NCBI GenBank assembly: GCA_018824145.1
Contig: JAHJHC010000033.1
Coordinates: 1-44,768, forward strand
Reading direction: 5' to 3'
DNA from: Candidatus Omnitrophota bacterium
GTDB taxonomy: Bacteria; Omnitrophota; Gorgyraeia; Gorgyraeales; Gorgyraeaceae
DNA length: 44,768 nucleotides
Positions 23,858 through 31,903 of the stretch are shown here, in pieces. The notes beneath the pieces were generated by a model, which was given only the letters and a program-made list of their open reading frames with translations, did not search any database and was not told where the DNA came from. The translations under genes and the position numbers were made by a program. Position 1 is the first letter of the stretch. The number at the start of each line of letters is the position of its first letter.

Positions 23858-23912
23858 CACATTGTCAAATATTAGCTATTATTTTACAATATTTTCGATG
23901 GTGGGTTACGTA

Positions 23913-24132
23913 TAGCACCTAGGATAGCAAGTTTCGGGGCTTCTTTTATGCGAGCGGGCCCCGTTCCAAATTCTAATCGACAGTCAAGTTATTGTTTGTA
24001 TATTACCGCGTGCAACTCTGATAAATTATTCGACGATATTAAAGAATTTGGAACGGAGCGAGCATAAAAACAGAGTAAAATTGCCACGCTGGGGCAATTT
24101 TACGTCCCCGAAACTTGCTATCCTGGGTGCTA
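23913..24132. repeat. Large branched palindromic element C
   Basis: The outer arms 23913-23939 and 24106-24132 are inverted repeats at 26 of 27 positions. Inside, 23961-23974 pairs with 24043-24056 (14 bases, CCGTTCCAAATTCT type) and TTTATGC with GCATAAA. A separate hairpin at 24076-24104 has an 11-bp stem (GTAAAATTGCC/GGCAATTTTAC). No ORF is inside. The left part shares a module with element B. The element lies between the glycosyltransferase and GGDEF promoters. It resembles element A in plan: outer terminal repeats of 27-28 bp enclosing a branched structure. Confidence 0.85.
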
Positions 24133-24163
24133 ATCTAGCCTAAAATGTAGTCATTTTTTCTGA

Positions 24164-24192
24164 TTGACCGAGGGGATATTATATATTATAAT
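24164..24192 (+). promoter_or_regulatory. Promoter of the GGDEF gene, near-leaderless
   Basis: TTGACC (24164-24169) and TATAAT (24187-24192) are 17 bases apart. ATG 24204 follows 11 bases after the -10 box, so the leader should be about 5 bases. There is no Shine-Dalgarno sequence. Confidence 0.85.
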
Positions 24193-24203
24193 ATAGCATT
24201 AAT

Positions 24204-25715
24204 ATGTCGTATATATCACACGAAAATAAGAAAGTTTTATTGGCAGAACATCAGAAGTCTATTTTAGATATATTGGTATATCTTCTAAAGGCATGGGACT
24301 ATGAAGTCATTACTGCTACAAAGGGGGCATCAGTCCTTGAGATAGTCAGACAACAGCAGCCTGATATAATTATTATAGATTATACGCTTCCAGGCATCGA
24401 TGGGTTAATCGATGGGTTAGAGGTATCAAAGGCCCTAAAAGAAGATTTTCTTACCGCACATATCCCTGTAATAATCCTCATAGATAAAAAACACATGAGG
24501 AAGAAGATGCTGGAAATAGAGCAAGGCGTGGATGATTATATTGCTAATCCTCCGGATCCGATAGATCTGGAGGTAAGACTAGAGATGGCATTGCGCCGGA
24601 CTGCATATCAGTTGCATGCGAATGCGTTGACTAAGCTTCCGGGAAATAGACGGATAGAAAAAGTCATTCAAACAAAGATCGAACAAGGCCTGGATTTCTC
24701 TGTAGCGTATTACGACATAGACAATTTTAAATCCTTTAATGACAAATACGGATACATGAAAGGCGATAACCTGATACGACACACAGCTTATATAATCTCG
24801 ACGATAGTAAAGAGATATGGAAATAAAGATGATTTTGTCGGCCATATCGGAGGGGATGATTTCGTCGTAGTTACCACTCCCGAAAATGAGGTGATAATAG
24901 CATCTGAATCGATATCGAACTTCAATAGACTTGCACAGTTTCATTATAGTGTAGAAGACAGGCAAATGGGATATATTACAGTCAAAGACAGAAGGGGAAA
25001 CTTGTTAAATACCCCTCTAGTAAGCATTTCCATAGCAATAGTGAATAATAAGGAGTCTAAGGCGCAGAGTATTGTAGAGATCATGGAGATAGTCAATGAG
25101 GTAAAGCGCTATTTAAAAACGCTCCCAGGCAGTAATTTTTTAATTAATCGCAGGGTATCGGCAAAAAGAGAAAAAGAAGACCTTGATCAAAAAGTCAGCG
25201 TTGAACATAAATCAGTTACAAAATCTACCCGCGGCGTGAAATACAAGCCATTAGGTCAGATATTGCTAGAGTCACAGGTACTGTCTCCTCAGCAACTTGA
25301 AGTCGCCTTGAGTAAACACTGGAGCACTGGTCAGAAAATCGGCACAAGTATTATGGACCTTGGTATGGCAAGTGCTGGGGACATAGCAAGGGCGTTGGAA
25401 CTTCAACTGGATATACCTCACTTCGATCTAAGGAAGTTGAAAAGCGATAAAGAATTGAAGGAACTTATACGTATGATACCATTAGATGTAATGAAAGACC
25501 ACCATATCATACCTGTTGATAAAGAAAAAAATGTAATAAGTCTAGTTATGTTGGATCCCAAAGATTTTAAGGCAATAGATGAAGTGAGAAGTTTGAATAA
25601 TGGATGCAGCATAGTTACTTTTTTTGTCCTTGAGAACGAGTTTAAAGAGATATGGGAAAGGACGATAAAAGAGAATTCGGATATTATCCAAAAGGAAAAG
25701 CAGAATATTGGTTAA
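24204..25715 (+). CDS. REC-GGDEF-MshEN signalling protein
   Basis: A 503-residue protein. Receiver domain, 1-130, with phosphoacceptor Asp59 (IIIIDYTLPG). GGDEF domain, about 140-312: LTKLPGN, YDIDNFKSFNDKYG metal site, and an active-site loop HIGGDDF (216-220) with Asp in place of the usual Glu of GGDEF/GGEEF. C-terminal part, about 348-490, matches the MshEN/T2SSE_N domain (PLGQILLESQ, LSPQQLEVAL, KIGTSIMDLG), a known c-di-GMP-binding module. It probably makes or senses c-di-GMP in response to phosphorylation. A 12-bp tandem duplication at 24396-24419 adds four residues beside the phosphorylation loop. It is tail to tail with the c-di-GMP riboswitch RNA. Confidence 0.9.
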   Translation: MSYISHENKKVLLAEHQKSILDILVYLLKAWDYEVITATKGASVLEIVRQQQPDIIIIDYTLPGIDGLIDGLEVSKALKEDFLTAHIPVIILIDKKHMRKKMLEIEQGVDDYIANPPDPIDLEVRLEMALRRTAYQLHANALTKLPGNRRIEKVIQTKIEQGLDFSVAYYDIDNFKSFNDKYGYMKGDNLIRHTAYIISTIVKRYGNKDDFVGHIGGDDFVVVTTPENEVIIASESISNFNRLAQFHYSVEDRQMGYITVKDRRGNLLNTPLVSISIAIVNNKESKAQSIVEIMEIVNEVKRYLKTLPGSNFLINRRVSAKREKEDLDQKVSVEHKSVTKSTRGVKYKPLGQILLESQVLSPQQLEVALSKHWSTGQKIGTSIMDLGMASAGDIARALELQLDIPHFDLRKLKSDKELKELIRMIPLDVMKDHHIIPVDKEKNVISLVMLDPKDFKAIDEVRSLNNGCSIVTFFVLENEFKEIWERTIKENSDIIQKEKQNIG

Positions 25716-25738
25716 ACTTTTTTCTTGAGGCGATAAAT

Positions 25739-25916
25739 AAAAAAAGCCGATAAAGGCGAGTAGCATCGGCTTTTCATCGCCCGGTAACCCAGCCACCATA
25801 TTACTCGCTGACTGCCTCACTAACTCTTTGTTTTCAAAAGAGTTACGGCTTGTCAGAGTAACGTAGGTCTGTTGGCTTTGCGCCCCCTGATTTCTCAAGG
25901 TTTGCCTTTATCGGCT
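25739..25916 (-). ncRNA. Cyclic di-GMP-I riboswitch (GEMM-I) RNA without a sense-strand gene
   Basis: On the minus strand, the RNA has the class I c-di-GMP core: GGCAAACC, a P2 stem capped by GAAA (TTGA-GAAA-TCAG), then GCGCAAAGCC, then a long extended P3 arm, and GGTGGCTGGGTTACC as the 3' core. Against the Vc2 aptamer, equivalents of G20, A47 and C92 are present, favouring c-di-GMP over cGAMP. The first 13 bases (AGCCGATAAAGGC) are complementary to GCCTTTATCGGCT, which is followed by seven T. A competing shorter stem (AAGCCGAT/ATCGGCTT) can form the terminator. Downstream on this strand lies only the antisense of the GGDEF gene. Precise ends are inferred from the promoter and T-run. Confidence 0.9.
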
Positions 25917-25923
25917 ATAGTAA

Positions 25924-25952
25924 ATTATACCATAGTAACTAACTTTTTTCAA
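25924..25952 (-). promoter_or_regulatory. Sigma70 promoter of the c-di-GMP riboswitch RNA
   Basis: On the minus strand, TTGAAA (25952-25947) and a perfect TATAAT (25929-25924) are 17 bases apart. Transcription should begin at about 25916, the first base of the RNA's pairing arm. Confidence 0.88.
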
Positions 25953-25978
25953 GTACGGATTTCATTGGAGGAAGCCAG

Positions 25979-27031
25979 ATGAGAATATGTAAAATAGCTA
26001 TTATGATGTTGTTATTTTGTCTTATGTTGCTATATTTGGGTGAAAATACAGGGGTTGCTGAACTGCTAGGAGAAGAAGACACCCCAAAACAAAGAGGCCC
26101 TATAAGTATCCGGAACCAAATGCCCCTTTATCTTTTCTATTTACAAATGGTGCCTGACAAGGCAGATGTCACTAAGAGAAATAGATTCACGATAAATGCG
26201 GATTATACTGTCTCAAATATAACCGTAAGCGCCTTTACACCTGTTACCTCACTATACGAAATAGAGATAGACATGGAGGTTTCAAGGGTTACCCTTGATT
26301 TCAGGTATGGGCTTTATGACAATTTGGAGATAGGGTTGGAAGTCCCTTATCTTGACCTATCCAGAGGCTACTTGGATAATCCTATAGAAGCATTCGAGGA
26401 TGGAACAGGTGCGAGAACGCCCCGTTCACGGGAACGTCAAGGCTCATACAATTTCGAATATACTTTTCGATATAATTACAAGTATTACATAAGACAAACG
26501 GAATCTACGGAAGGTTTGGGAGATATCGTGCTCAATGCAAAATATCAATTGTTAAAAGAGGGCCGGTTCTGGCCGAATATTTCCATGAGATCAGCCATAA
26601 AGTTCCCGACTGCAGAAAAAGATGATTTCTTGGGAAGCGGAGAAGTTGACTATGGAGTAGGTTTATTGATAGATAAGGGATTCTTCGGGAGATTGTTTAT
26701 CTATACCGGAGGTAATATTGCCTTCATAGAGAAACCGTCTTTTTTCAGTGAAATAGGTATAGACAAAGAGATTCTTTCATTTCTTTTGGCATTGGAATTT
26801 TTTGTCACAGAAAGATTTTCTTTGGTAACTCAGGTTACGGGAAATACCACACCGTATCCATATAGCAATACAAACCCGTTGGATAATAAGGCGTATGACA
26901 TGGGTGTAGGTTTTAATTATACATGGAAAGAAAAGAGCAATATATCATGGCGGTTCGCAGTTTTCGAAAATATAAGCGCTGCATCTAGTCCTGACGTCAG
27001 CTTGAAAACAGGCCTGAGCTGGAAGTTTTAA
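25979..27031 (+). CDS. DUF3187-like outer-membrane beta-barrel protein
   Basis: A 350-residue protein with an N-terminal signal sequence (MRICKIAIMMLLFCLMLLYLG). GPISIRNQMPLYLFYLQM followed by repeated amphipathic strands (RVTLDFRYGLYDNLEIGLEVPY, DYGVGLLIDKGF) and a C-terminal Phe (GLSWKF) fit an outer-membrane barrel of the DUF3187 type. Its function is unknown. GGAGG lies just upstream of ATG 25979. The gene reads away from the riboswitch RNA, whose promoter lies within 60 bases on the other strand. It is 4 bases upstream of the pseudouridine synthase gene. Confidence 0.85.
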   Translation: MRICKIAIMMLLFCLMLLYLGENTGVAELLGEEDTPKQRGPISIRNQMPLYLFYLQMVPDKADVTKRNRFTINADYTVSNITVSAFTPVTSLYEIEIDMEVSRVTLDFRYGLYDNLEIGLEVPYLDLSRGYLDNPIEAFEDGTGARTPRSRERQGSYNFEYTFRYNYKYYIRQTESTEGLGDIVLNAKYQLLKEGRFWPNISMRSAIKFPTAEKDDFLGSGEVDYGVGLLIDKGFFGRLFIYTGGNIAFIEKPSFFSEIGIDKEILSFLLALEFFVTERFSLVTQVTGNTTPYPYSNTNPLDNKAYDMGVGFNYTWKEKSNISWRFAVFENISAASSPDVSLKTGLSWKF

Positions 27032-27035
27032 AGAT

Positions 27036-27722
27036 ATGCGTTTACAGGTATACCTATCAAAGGCAGGGATCTCTTCGCGCAGGCAGGCGGCCGTTATTAT
27101 AAAATCCGGAAAAATCCGAATAAATGACAGAAGTGTTTCGGAACCTTCTTTTAAGGTGGATCCTGAAAAGGATAAGGTTTATTTAAACAATGAAAGAATA
27201 TTTCCAAGGGAAAAAGTGTATATTATGTTGCATAAACCAGGAGGCGTTACGACAACAAAAAAAGACCCGTATGCAACAATGACTGTCATGGATTGTCTGC
27301 CCCAAAAGTTCAGTCATCTGAACCCTGTAGGGAGATTAGATAAAGATACTACAGGATTGACTTTATTGACTAATGATGGTAAATTAATAAACAAGCTTAC
27401 ACATCCCAGATTTAATATAGAAAAGATATATGTGGTTAAATTAGACAGGAGATTAAAACAAGAAGACAGGGTAAGATTAGAAAAGGGAATTAGGATTGAG
27501 GAAAGATGTACTGCGCCGTGCAGGATAATTCTGGGGGAAAAGAGTAATCTGGAAATAACTTTGCATGAAGGCAGAAAACGCCAGATAAAAAGGATGTTTG
27601 CAAAGTTGGGATATAAGGTCAAGGCTCTAAAAAGGATCAAAGAAGGCGCGTTGGATCTGGGGACATTGCCAACGGGCAGATGGAGATTTTTAACTGAAGA
27701 GGAGTTGGCTAAGATCAGGTAA
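27036..27722 (+). CDS. RsuA/RluB-family rRNA pseudouridine synthase
   Basis: A 228-residue enzyme with an N-terminal S4 RNA-binding domain (MRLQVYLSKAGISSRRQAA) and the catalytic motif GRLDKDTTGLTLLTNDG, the Asp of GRLD being the nucleophile. HEGRKRQIKRMFAKLGYKV is the C-terminal family signature. It converts uridine to pseudouridine in rRNA; the position cannot be told from sequence. It follows the outer-membrane gene by 4 bases and the small membrane protein starts 3 bases after it. Confidence 0.94.
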   Translation: MRLQVYLSKAGISSRRQAAVIIKSGKIRINDRSVSEPSFKVDPEKDKVYLNNERIFPREKVYIMLHKPGGVTTTKKDPYATMTVMDCLPQKFSHLNPVGRLDKDTTGLTLLTNDGKLINKLTHPRFNIEKIYVVKLDRRLKQEDRVRLEKGIRIEERCTAPCRIILGEKSNLEITLHEGRKRQIKRMFAKLGYKVKALKRIKEGALDLGTLPTGRWRFLTEEELAKIR

Positions 27723-27725
27723 CGT

Positions 27726-27923
27726 ATGAAAGCATTTTTTGTGGGTCTATTAATTGTGCTGGCTGTCTTTATCTTATCGGGAATAGGGTTTTTGCTACTC
27801 CCTTTGATTTTTGTGCTGGGATTATTGCTTAGATTTATAGCCAGTATTTTATTTATATTCTTATCTATATGGCTCTTAGGGAAGTTTGTCATCTTCGTAT
27901 GGGAGAACTGGGTTAGAAAATAG
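27726..27923 (+). CDS. Small two-helix membrane protein
   Basis: A 65-residue protein that is almost entirely hydrophobic, with two helices (about 3-32 and 35-55) and a short basic tail (WENWVRK). It begins 3 bases after the pseudouridine synthase stop codon, so it is probably translated from the same mRNA. No family is recognised. Topology and role are not inferable beyond inner-membrane location. Confidence 0.7.
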   Translation: MKAFFVGLLIVLAVFILSGIGFLLLPLIFVLGLLLRFIASILFIFLSIWLLGKFVIFVWENWVRK

Positions 27924-27963
27924 AGGTTGCCTAGCCTTAAGCTGAATATGAGAAGTATCTTAA

Positions 27964-28021
27964 GAGATCCTTCGTCACTTTGTTCCTCAGGATGAAGGGT
28001 CGGGAAAATCTCCGACCCTTC
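27964..28021. repeat. Dispersed GAGATCCTTCG/CAGGATGA repeat plus hairpin
   Basis: 27964-27995 carries a degenerate copy of the repeat found intact and inverted at 43520-43545. It is joined to a 10-bp hairpin, GAAGGGTCGG (27994-28003) with CCGACCCTTC (28012-28021). There is no T-run, so termination for the upstream operon is possible but weak. The remaining sequence of the 27924-28233 gap holds the promoter and leader of the next gene. Confidence 0.65.
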
Positions 28022-28043
28022 AAATAAATTATCGCTATAAGGC

Positions 28044-28071
28044 TTGACAATTCAAAAAGAGAGTGTAAACT
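28044..28071 (+). promoter_or_regulatory. Promoter and long leader of the outer-membrane protein gene
   Basis: TTGACA (28044-28049) and TAAACT (28066-28071) are 16 bases apart. The leader of about 155 bases is AT-rich and can form a stem between CTATCTTTTATAAA (about 28100-28113) and TTTATATAAGATAG (about 28140-28153). AAGGAGG lies 6 bases before ATG 28234. A regulated leader is possible; no known riboswitch was recognised. Confidence 0.65.
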
Positions 28072-28233
28072 ATTAAAATAAGAATTATTCAAAGAAAGGC
28101 TATCTTTTATAAAGCAGAAAGGGGGGATGTAATTTAATATTTATATAAGATAGTTAACATTTAATAAACATATAATGGATTAAATATTAATAGAGAAGTT
28201 TTTTAAAGGGAAAAGTATAAAAGGAGGAATACA

Positions 28234-29025
28234 ATGAGGTATTTATTAGCTGCACTTATAGTACTTGGTTTAAGTGGATTAGCTTATGCTGCTCCTGTAG
28301 GACTTACGTCTGAAGCGGATGCAACAAAGGCTGAGTTATGGGCAGATGAGAATTATGGATTAAGCATAGGGTTTATTGGGGATTTTGTAGATGAAAGAGG
28401 GATTGACGTTGATGGCGGAGAGTTTTCACTGGATGCAATGATTGGAAGGATAGCTTTAAGTATGTATGACAGGTTTAACCTTTATCTTGATTTAGGCAAT
28501 GCTCAGGACATGGAATATACTGCTGAACTGAATAGTCAAAAGGTCGTAGTAAAATATGAGTTTGATGATGAGTTTCTCTGGGGTATTGGTTTAAATGCTC
28601 TTATCATGCGCTGGGACAATGGTTTTGAAATCGGGGCAGGCGCAAGTTATAGGTCAGCAGAGATGACCCTGGATAAGGTTACCATAGATAACATTGCATA
28701 CACCAGGGCTAATATGGATACGTTAAGTGACGGTGAGTTTAAGGAATGGCAGGCAGCACTTGAATGTGCTTGGAGATTAGACTTTCTTACTCCTTACATC
28801 GGTATAAAGTATTCAGATGTAGAGGTAGACGGTGATGTTACTTACGCAGCTGTACGGTATGATGCAAGCGGAAAGAACTCACAGGCAAAAGTCGGTGGTT
28901 TCGCAGGTTTGACGATCACTCCTAAGATAGACGGAGTTCCAAAGAGTGAACAAATAGCGATAAACATAGAAGCCAGATTTATGGATGAAGACGCATTTAA
29001 TGCAGGCATAACCTACAAATTTTAA
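28234..29025 (+). CDS. Outer-membrane beta-barrel protein
   Basis: A 263-residue protein with a clear signal peptide (MRYLLAALIVLGLSGLAYA, cleavage before APVGL). Alternating strands follow (YGLSIGFIGDF, FNLYLDLGNA, FLWGIGLNALIM, FEIGAGASYRSAEM, YIGIKYSDVEV, AFNAGITYKF) and the C-terminus is Phe, as expected for a barrel of about 8-10 strands. It has a strong promoter, long leader, strong ribosome binding site and its own terminator, suggesting an abundant protein. No family name can be given. Confidence 0.85.
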   Translation: MRYLLAALIVLGLSGLAYAAPVGLTSEADATKAELWADENYGLSIGFIGDFVDERGIDVDGGEFSLDAMIGRIALSMYDRFNLYLDLGNAQDMEYTAELNSQKVVVKYEFDDEFLWGIGLNALIMRWDNGFEIGAGASYRSAEMTLDKVTIDNIAYTRANMDTLSDGEFKEWQAALECAWRLDFLTPYIGIKYSDVEVDGDVTYAAVRYDASGKNSQAKVGGFAGLTITPKIDGVPKSEQIAINIEARFMDEDAFNAGITYKF

Positions 29026-29049
29026 GCAGGAAATTATGTGTTAATCCTT

Positions 29050-29097
29050 AAAGCGTAGCGGACCTGAAAAAAGGTCTGCTGCGCTTTTATATTTTTA
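29050..29097 (+). terminator. Intrinsic terminator of the outer-membrane protein gene
   Basis: The 15-base arm 29050-29064 (AAAGCGTAGCGGACC) pairs with 29073-29087 using two G-U pairs, around an A-rich loop, and is followed by TTTTATATTTTT. Confidence 0.9.
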
Positions 29098-29107
29098 GGT
29101 TTATACT

Positions 29108-30169
29108 ATGGGACTAACTGTCATATTAAAAGAAATGATTAAGAAGAAGGCGTCGGATCTTGTCCTTAAAGTAGGCAGTGCTGCTTGTTTAAGGATTGAC
29201 GGCGATCTTTTCAAGGAAGGGGATATTCTTACAGATAAGGATTTGAGCACGATCTTCAATGAAATAATGGATATAAGCCAAAAGCATGCCTTGAAAGAGA
29301 CGAAAGAGTTGGTTTTATGTTTTGAGATCAACGGTATCGGGCGTTTCAGGGCTACTGTATTTCAACAAAGGGGGACACCTGTCCTTGTAATCCGTGCGAT
29401 AAATAGTGAGATCACTACCTTTTCCGAATTAAACTTACCTGCAAAGGTGCTTGAGAACCTATGTAATGAAAAACGGGGTCTTATCTTGATTACTGGGACT
29501 ACTGGTAGCGGAAAATCTACGACTGTAGCAAGCATGATCGATTATATAAATACTAATATGGCCAAACATATCGTGACCCTAGAGGATCCTGTAGAGACTA
29601 CGTTTAAGGATAAAAAATCCATTGTCAATCAGAGAGAGATCAAGGTGGATACAAGCAGTTTTCAAAATGCCCTAGAGTATATCATGCTGCAGACACCGGA
29701 TATAATCTTTATAGGTGATATAAGGACTTCTGACGTCATGTCGACTGCCCTGACAGCTGCCGAAACAGGACAATTGGTAATAGCTAATCTACACACAATC
29801 AATACAACTCATACTATAGAAAGAATAGTCAATTTTTTTCAGCCACACCAACATGCTGAAATCAGAATGCAGCTTTCTTTACTGTTAAAGGGTGTCTTAT
29901 CTTTAAGGCTGGTTCCTTTAAAGGACAAGCAGGGGAGGATGCCTGCATGTGAAGTCCTTATTGCTACACCTACAATAGTCGAATTGATCCGAGAGAATAA
30001 GATCGATGAAATAGAGTATTTTATAAAAGACGGTAGTCTATATGGTATGCAGACCTTTGATCAGTCTTTATTCAATCTATATAAAGACGGATATATAGCA
30101 AAAGAAACAGCGATTTTGTATGCGGAAAGAAAGAATGAAATGGTAATGAACTTAAAAGAACTGCATTGA
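29108..30169 (+). CDS. pilT: PilT/PilU-like type IV pilus retraction ATPase
   Basis: A 353-residue hexameric secretion ATPase. KKASDLVLKVGSAACLRIDG is the usual PilT N-terminus; Walker A is GTTGSGKST (from Gly130); the Asp box is VTLEDPVETTF; Walker B is DIIFIGDIRT (normally GEMRD); the His box is ANLHTINTTHTIERIVNFF. The last motif, FDQSLFNLYKDGYI, is typical of PilT. In place of the AIRNLIRE signature there is VELIRENKI, so it may be closer to PilU. No other pilus genes are adjacent. It couples through a TTGA overlap to the AsmA-like gene. Confidence 0.92.
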   Translation: MGLTVILKEMIKKKASDLVLKVGSAACLRIDGDLFKEGDILTDKDLSTIFNEIMDISQKHALKETKELVLCFEINGIGRFRATVFQQRGTPVLVIRAINSEITTFSELNLPAKVLENLCNEKRGLILITGTTGSGKSTTVASMIDYINTNMAKHIVTLEDPVETTFKDKKSIVNQREIKVDTSSFQNALEYIMLQTPDIIFIGDIRTSDVMSTALTAAETGQLVIANLHTINTTHTIERIVNFFQPHQHAEIRMQLSLLLKGVLSLRLVPLKDKQGRMPACEVLIATPTIVELIRENKIDEIEYFIKDGSLYGMQTFDQSLFNLYKDGYIAKETAILYAERKNEMVMNLKELH

Positions 30170-31896
30170 AGAAATTTCTCGCCTTATTAATCATAATCCT
30201 CATTATCGCTATATTCGGGCTCTTTGTGTTTATATTGACGTTTGACGTGAATCGCTACAAACCCTTATTGGTGGAAAAGATTGAAAATATTATACAGAGA
30301 GACGTAAAGATAGGCAATATATCCTTAAATATCTTTCCTCGCCCAGCTATTGCTATACAGGGCATCTCTATAAAAGATATTGACCAGACATGGGATGATG
30401 TGATTTTAAGGATAGGTTCTATGGATGCAAGGGTAAAAGTCATACCGCTTATAAAGAAAGATATCCAGATAGAAGAGTTGGTTGTGAAAGGATTAGATAT
30501 AACTCTTACAAAAGATTCTATCTCAAGCTTCAGCGCCGTAAATACTGATACGATGCCGGACTTTGACATAAAGATCGACGTTATAGAAGCGGTACTTACG
30601 GATGTATCTTTATACGGCCCTGTATTTATTGATTTAAGGGCTTCGGTTTTTGGCAGAGGTATGGAAAACGTAAGGCTAAAGGCCTTTCTGTATCCCGAGG
30701 TTAAAAACAAAACCCCTTATGTCAAAAATTTCGATATTAGAATAAATCTGGATAAGATCAGTCTAACAAGTGTCATGAATTCATTGGGAATACCTTCCAC
30801 TCAGCAGGTTATTGGAAAAGAAATAGAAGGAGAACTAGTTATACGTTCGGAAGAGATATACTTCGATCCAAGAAAGTTTTACAATTCGAATATATACGTG
30901 GAGCTATCAAACTTCAAGACCGATCTCGTTCCCGTAAAAGACGGCATTAGAGATGTCGAGTTAAAGGCTGAGATGAACAGGGGAGACCTGATCATAGAAA
31001 AATTCTCGGGGACGATAGCAGGTGGGACGTTCTCGGGGCAGGCAGTCGTAGCCGATATCTTCCGTGTACAAAAGTCAGACCTTGATGTTGAATTACAAGG
31101 CTTCGAGATTGCCGATACGTTTGCTGATAGATCTTCTGGAAAACCCTATATAGAAGGGACTCTAAAAGGTAATATAAAGGCCTCGGCCAAGGGATTGACG
31201 CTACAGAAAATAAAGGATACATTGGTGGCAAAAGGCACAGCTCGTCTGGATGGGCCTGTGTTGCGAAACATGAATGTCTTAAAAGTCGTGCTAGACAAGA
31301 TAGACGTCTTACCGGGACTTGTGCAGAAATTAAAACAAAAATTACCTGCTTATTACAAAGAACTGCTTAAGCAAAATCACACGACTTTTAAACCTTCGGA
31401 GGTAGCGTTTAATATAAAAGACGGCAAGGTATTTTTTGAAAAAGATATCACTGTGGAATCTGATGGCTTTTACCTTGTGGGCAATGGCAATTTAGATATA
31501 CACGGCGCTGAATTAGCGAACGGTTTTTCCGATCTATATATAGCGCCGGAGCTTTCGGATGCGTTTATTGACATAGTCAATGAACTCAAGTATCTGAAGA
31601 CAGACAATGGAATGATAAAAATACCCCTTAATATCTATGGTAAATTTCATGATATTTATATAACGCCGGAGCTTAACTATATCATACAAAAACTGGCTGT
31701 TTCAAAAGGCCAGGAATTATTAGAAAGTATTTTCAAAGAAGAAGAACCTGTTCGGGCGGGAAACGAGACTGAACCGAAGATAGATTACGAAGATAAAGAA
31801 GAGTCCCAGCCACAGGAAGAGGCAAGAGAGGCTGAACCTGCCGAAGTCCTTATAAAGACTATTTTTGATATTATCAGCACACCTTCGGGCAAGTAG
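30166..31896 (+). CDS. AsmA-family envelope protein
   Basis: A 576-residue protein from TTG 30166, in a 4-base TTGA overlap with the pilT stop. The N-terminal helix (about 3-26) anchors it in the inner membrane. FDVNRYKPLLVEKIENIIQR and the following GNISLNIFPRPAIAIQGISI are hallmarks of AsmA. The body is a long beta-rich domain, followed by an AsmA_2-like segment (about 340-480, ARLDGPVLRNMNVLKVVLDK). The acidic, Glu-rich tail (about 520-565) is low complexity. AsmA-like proteins are thought to move phospholipids between membranes. Confidence 0.85.
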   Translation: MKKFLALLIIILIIAIFGLFVFILTFDVNRYKPLLVEKIENIIQRDVKIGNISLNIFPRPAIAIQGISIKDIDQTWDDVILRIGSMDARVKVIPLIKKDIQIEELVVKGLDITLTKDSISSFSAVNTDTMPDFDIKIDVIEAVLTDVSLYGPVFIDLRASVFGRGMENVRLKAFLYPEVKNKTPYVKNFDIRINLDKISLTSVMNSLGIPSTQQVIGKEIEGELVIRSEEIYFDPRKFYNSNIYVELSNFKTDLVPVKDGIRDVELKAEMNRGDLIIEKFSGTIAGGTFSGQAVVADIFRVQKSDLDVELQGFEIADTFADRSSGKPYIEGTLKGNIKASAKGLTLQKIKDTLVAKGTARLDGPVLRNMNVLKVVLDKIDVLPGLVQKLKQKLPAYYKELLKQNHTTFKPSEVAFNIKDGKVFFEKDITVESDGFYLVGNGNLDIHGAELANGFSDLYIAPELSDAFIDIVNELKYLKTDNGMIKIPLNIYGKFHDIYITPELNYIIQKLAVSKGQELLESIFKEEEPVRAGNETEPKIDYEDKEESQPQEEAREAEPAEVLIKTIFDIISTPSGK

Positions 31897-31903
31897 CAAA
31901 CCA

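Noticed and set aside
25716-25978. c-di-GMP riboswitch as a leader of the DUF3187-like gene
   Set aside because: The aptamer, its promoter and its T-run are all on the minus strand, reading away from that gene.
27314-27892. 192-codon minus-strand open frame
   Set aside because: Shadow of the pseudouridine synthase and small membrane protein genes, with no recognisable domain.
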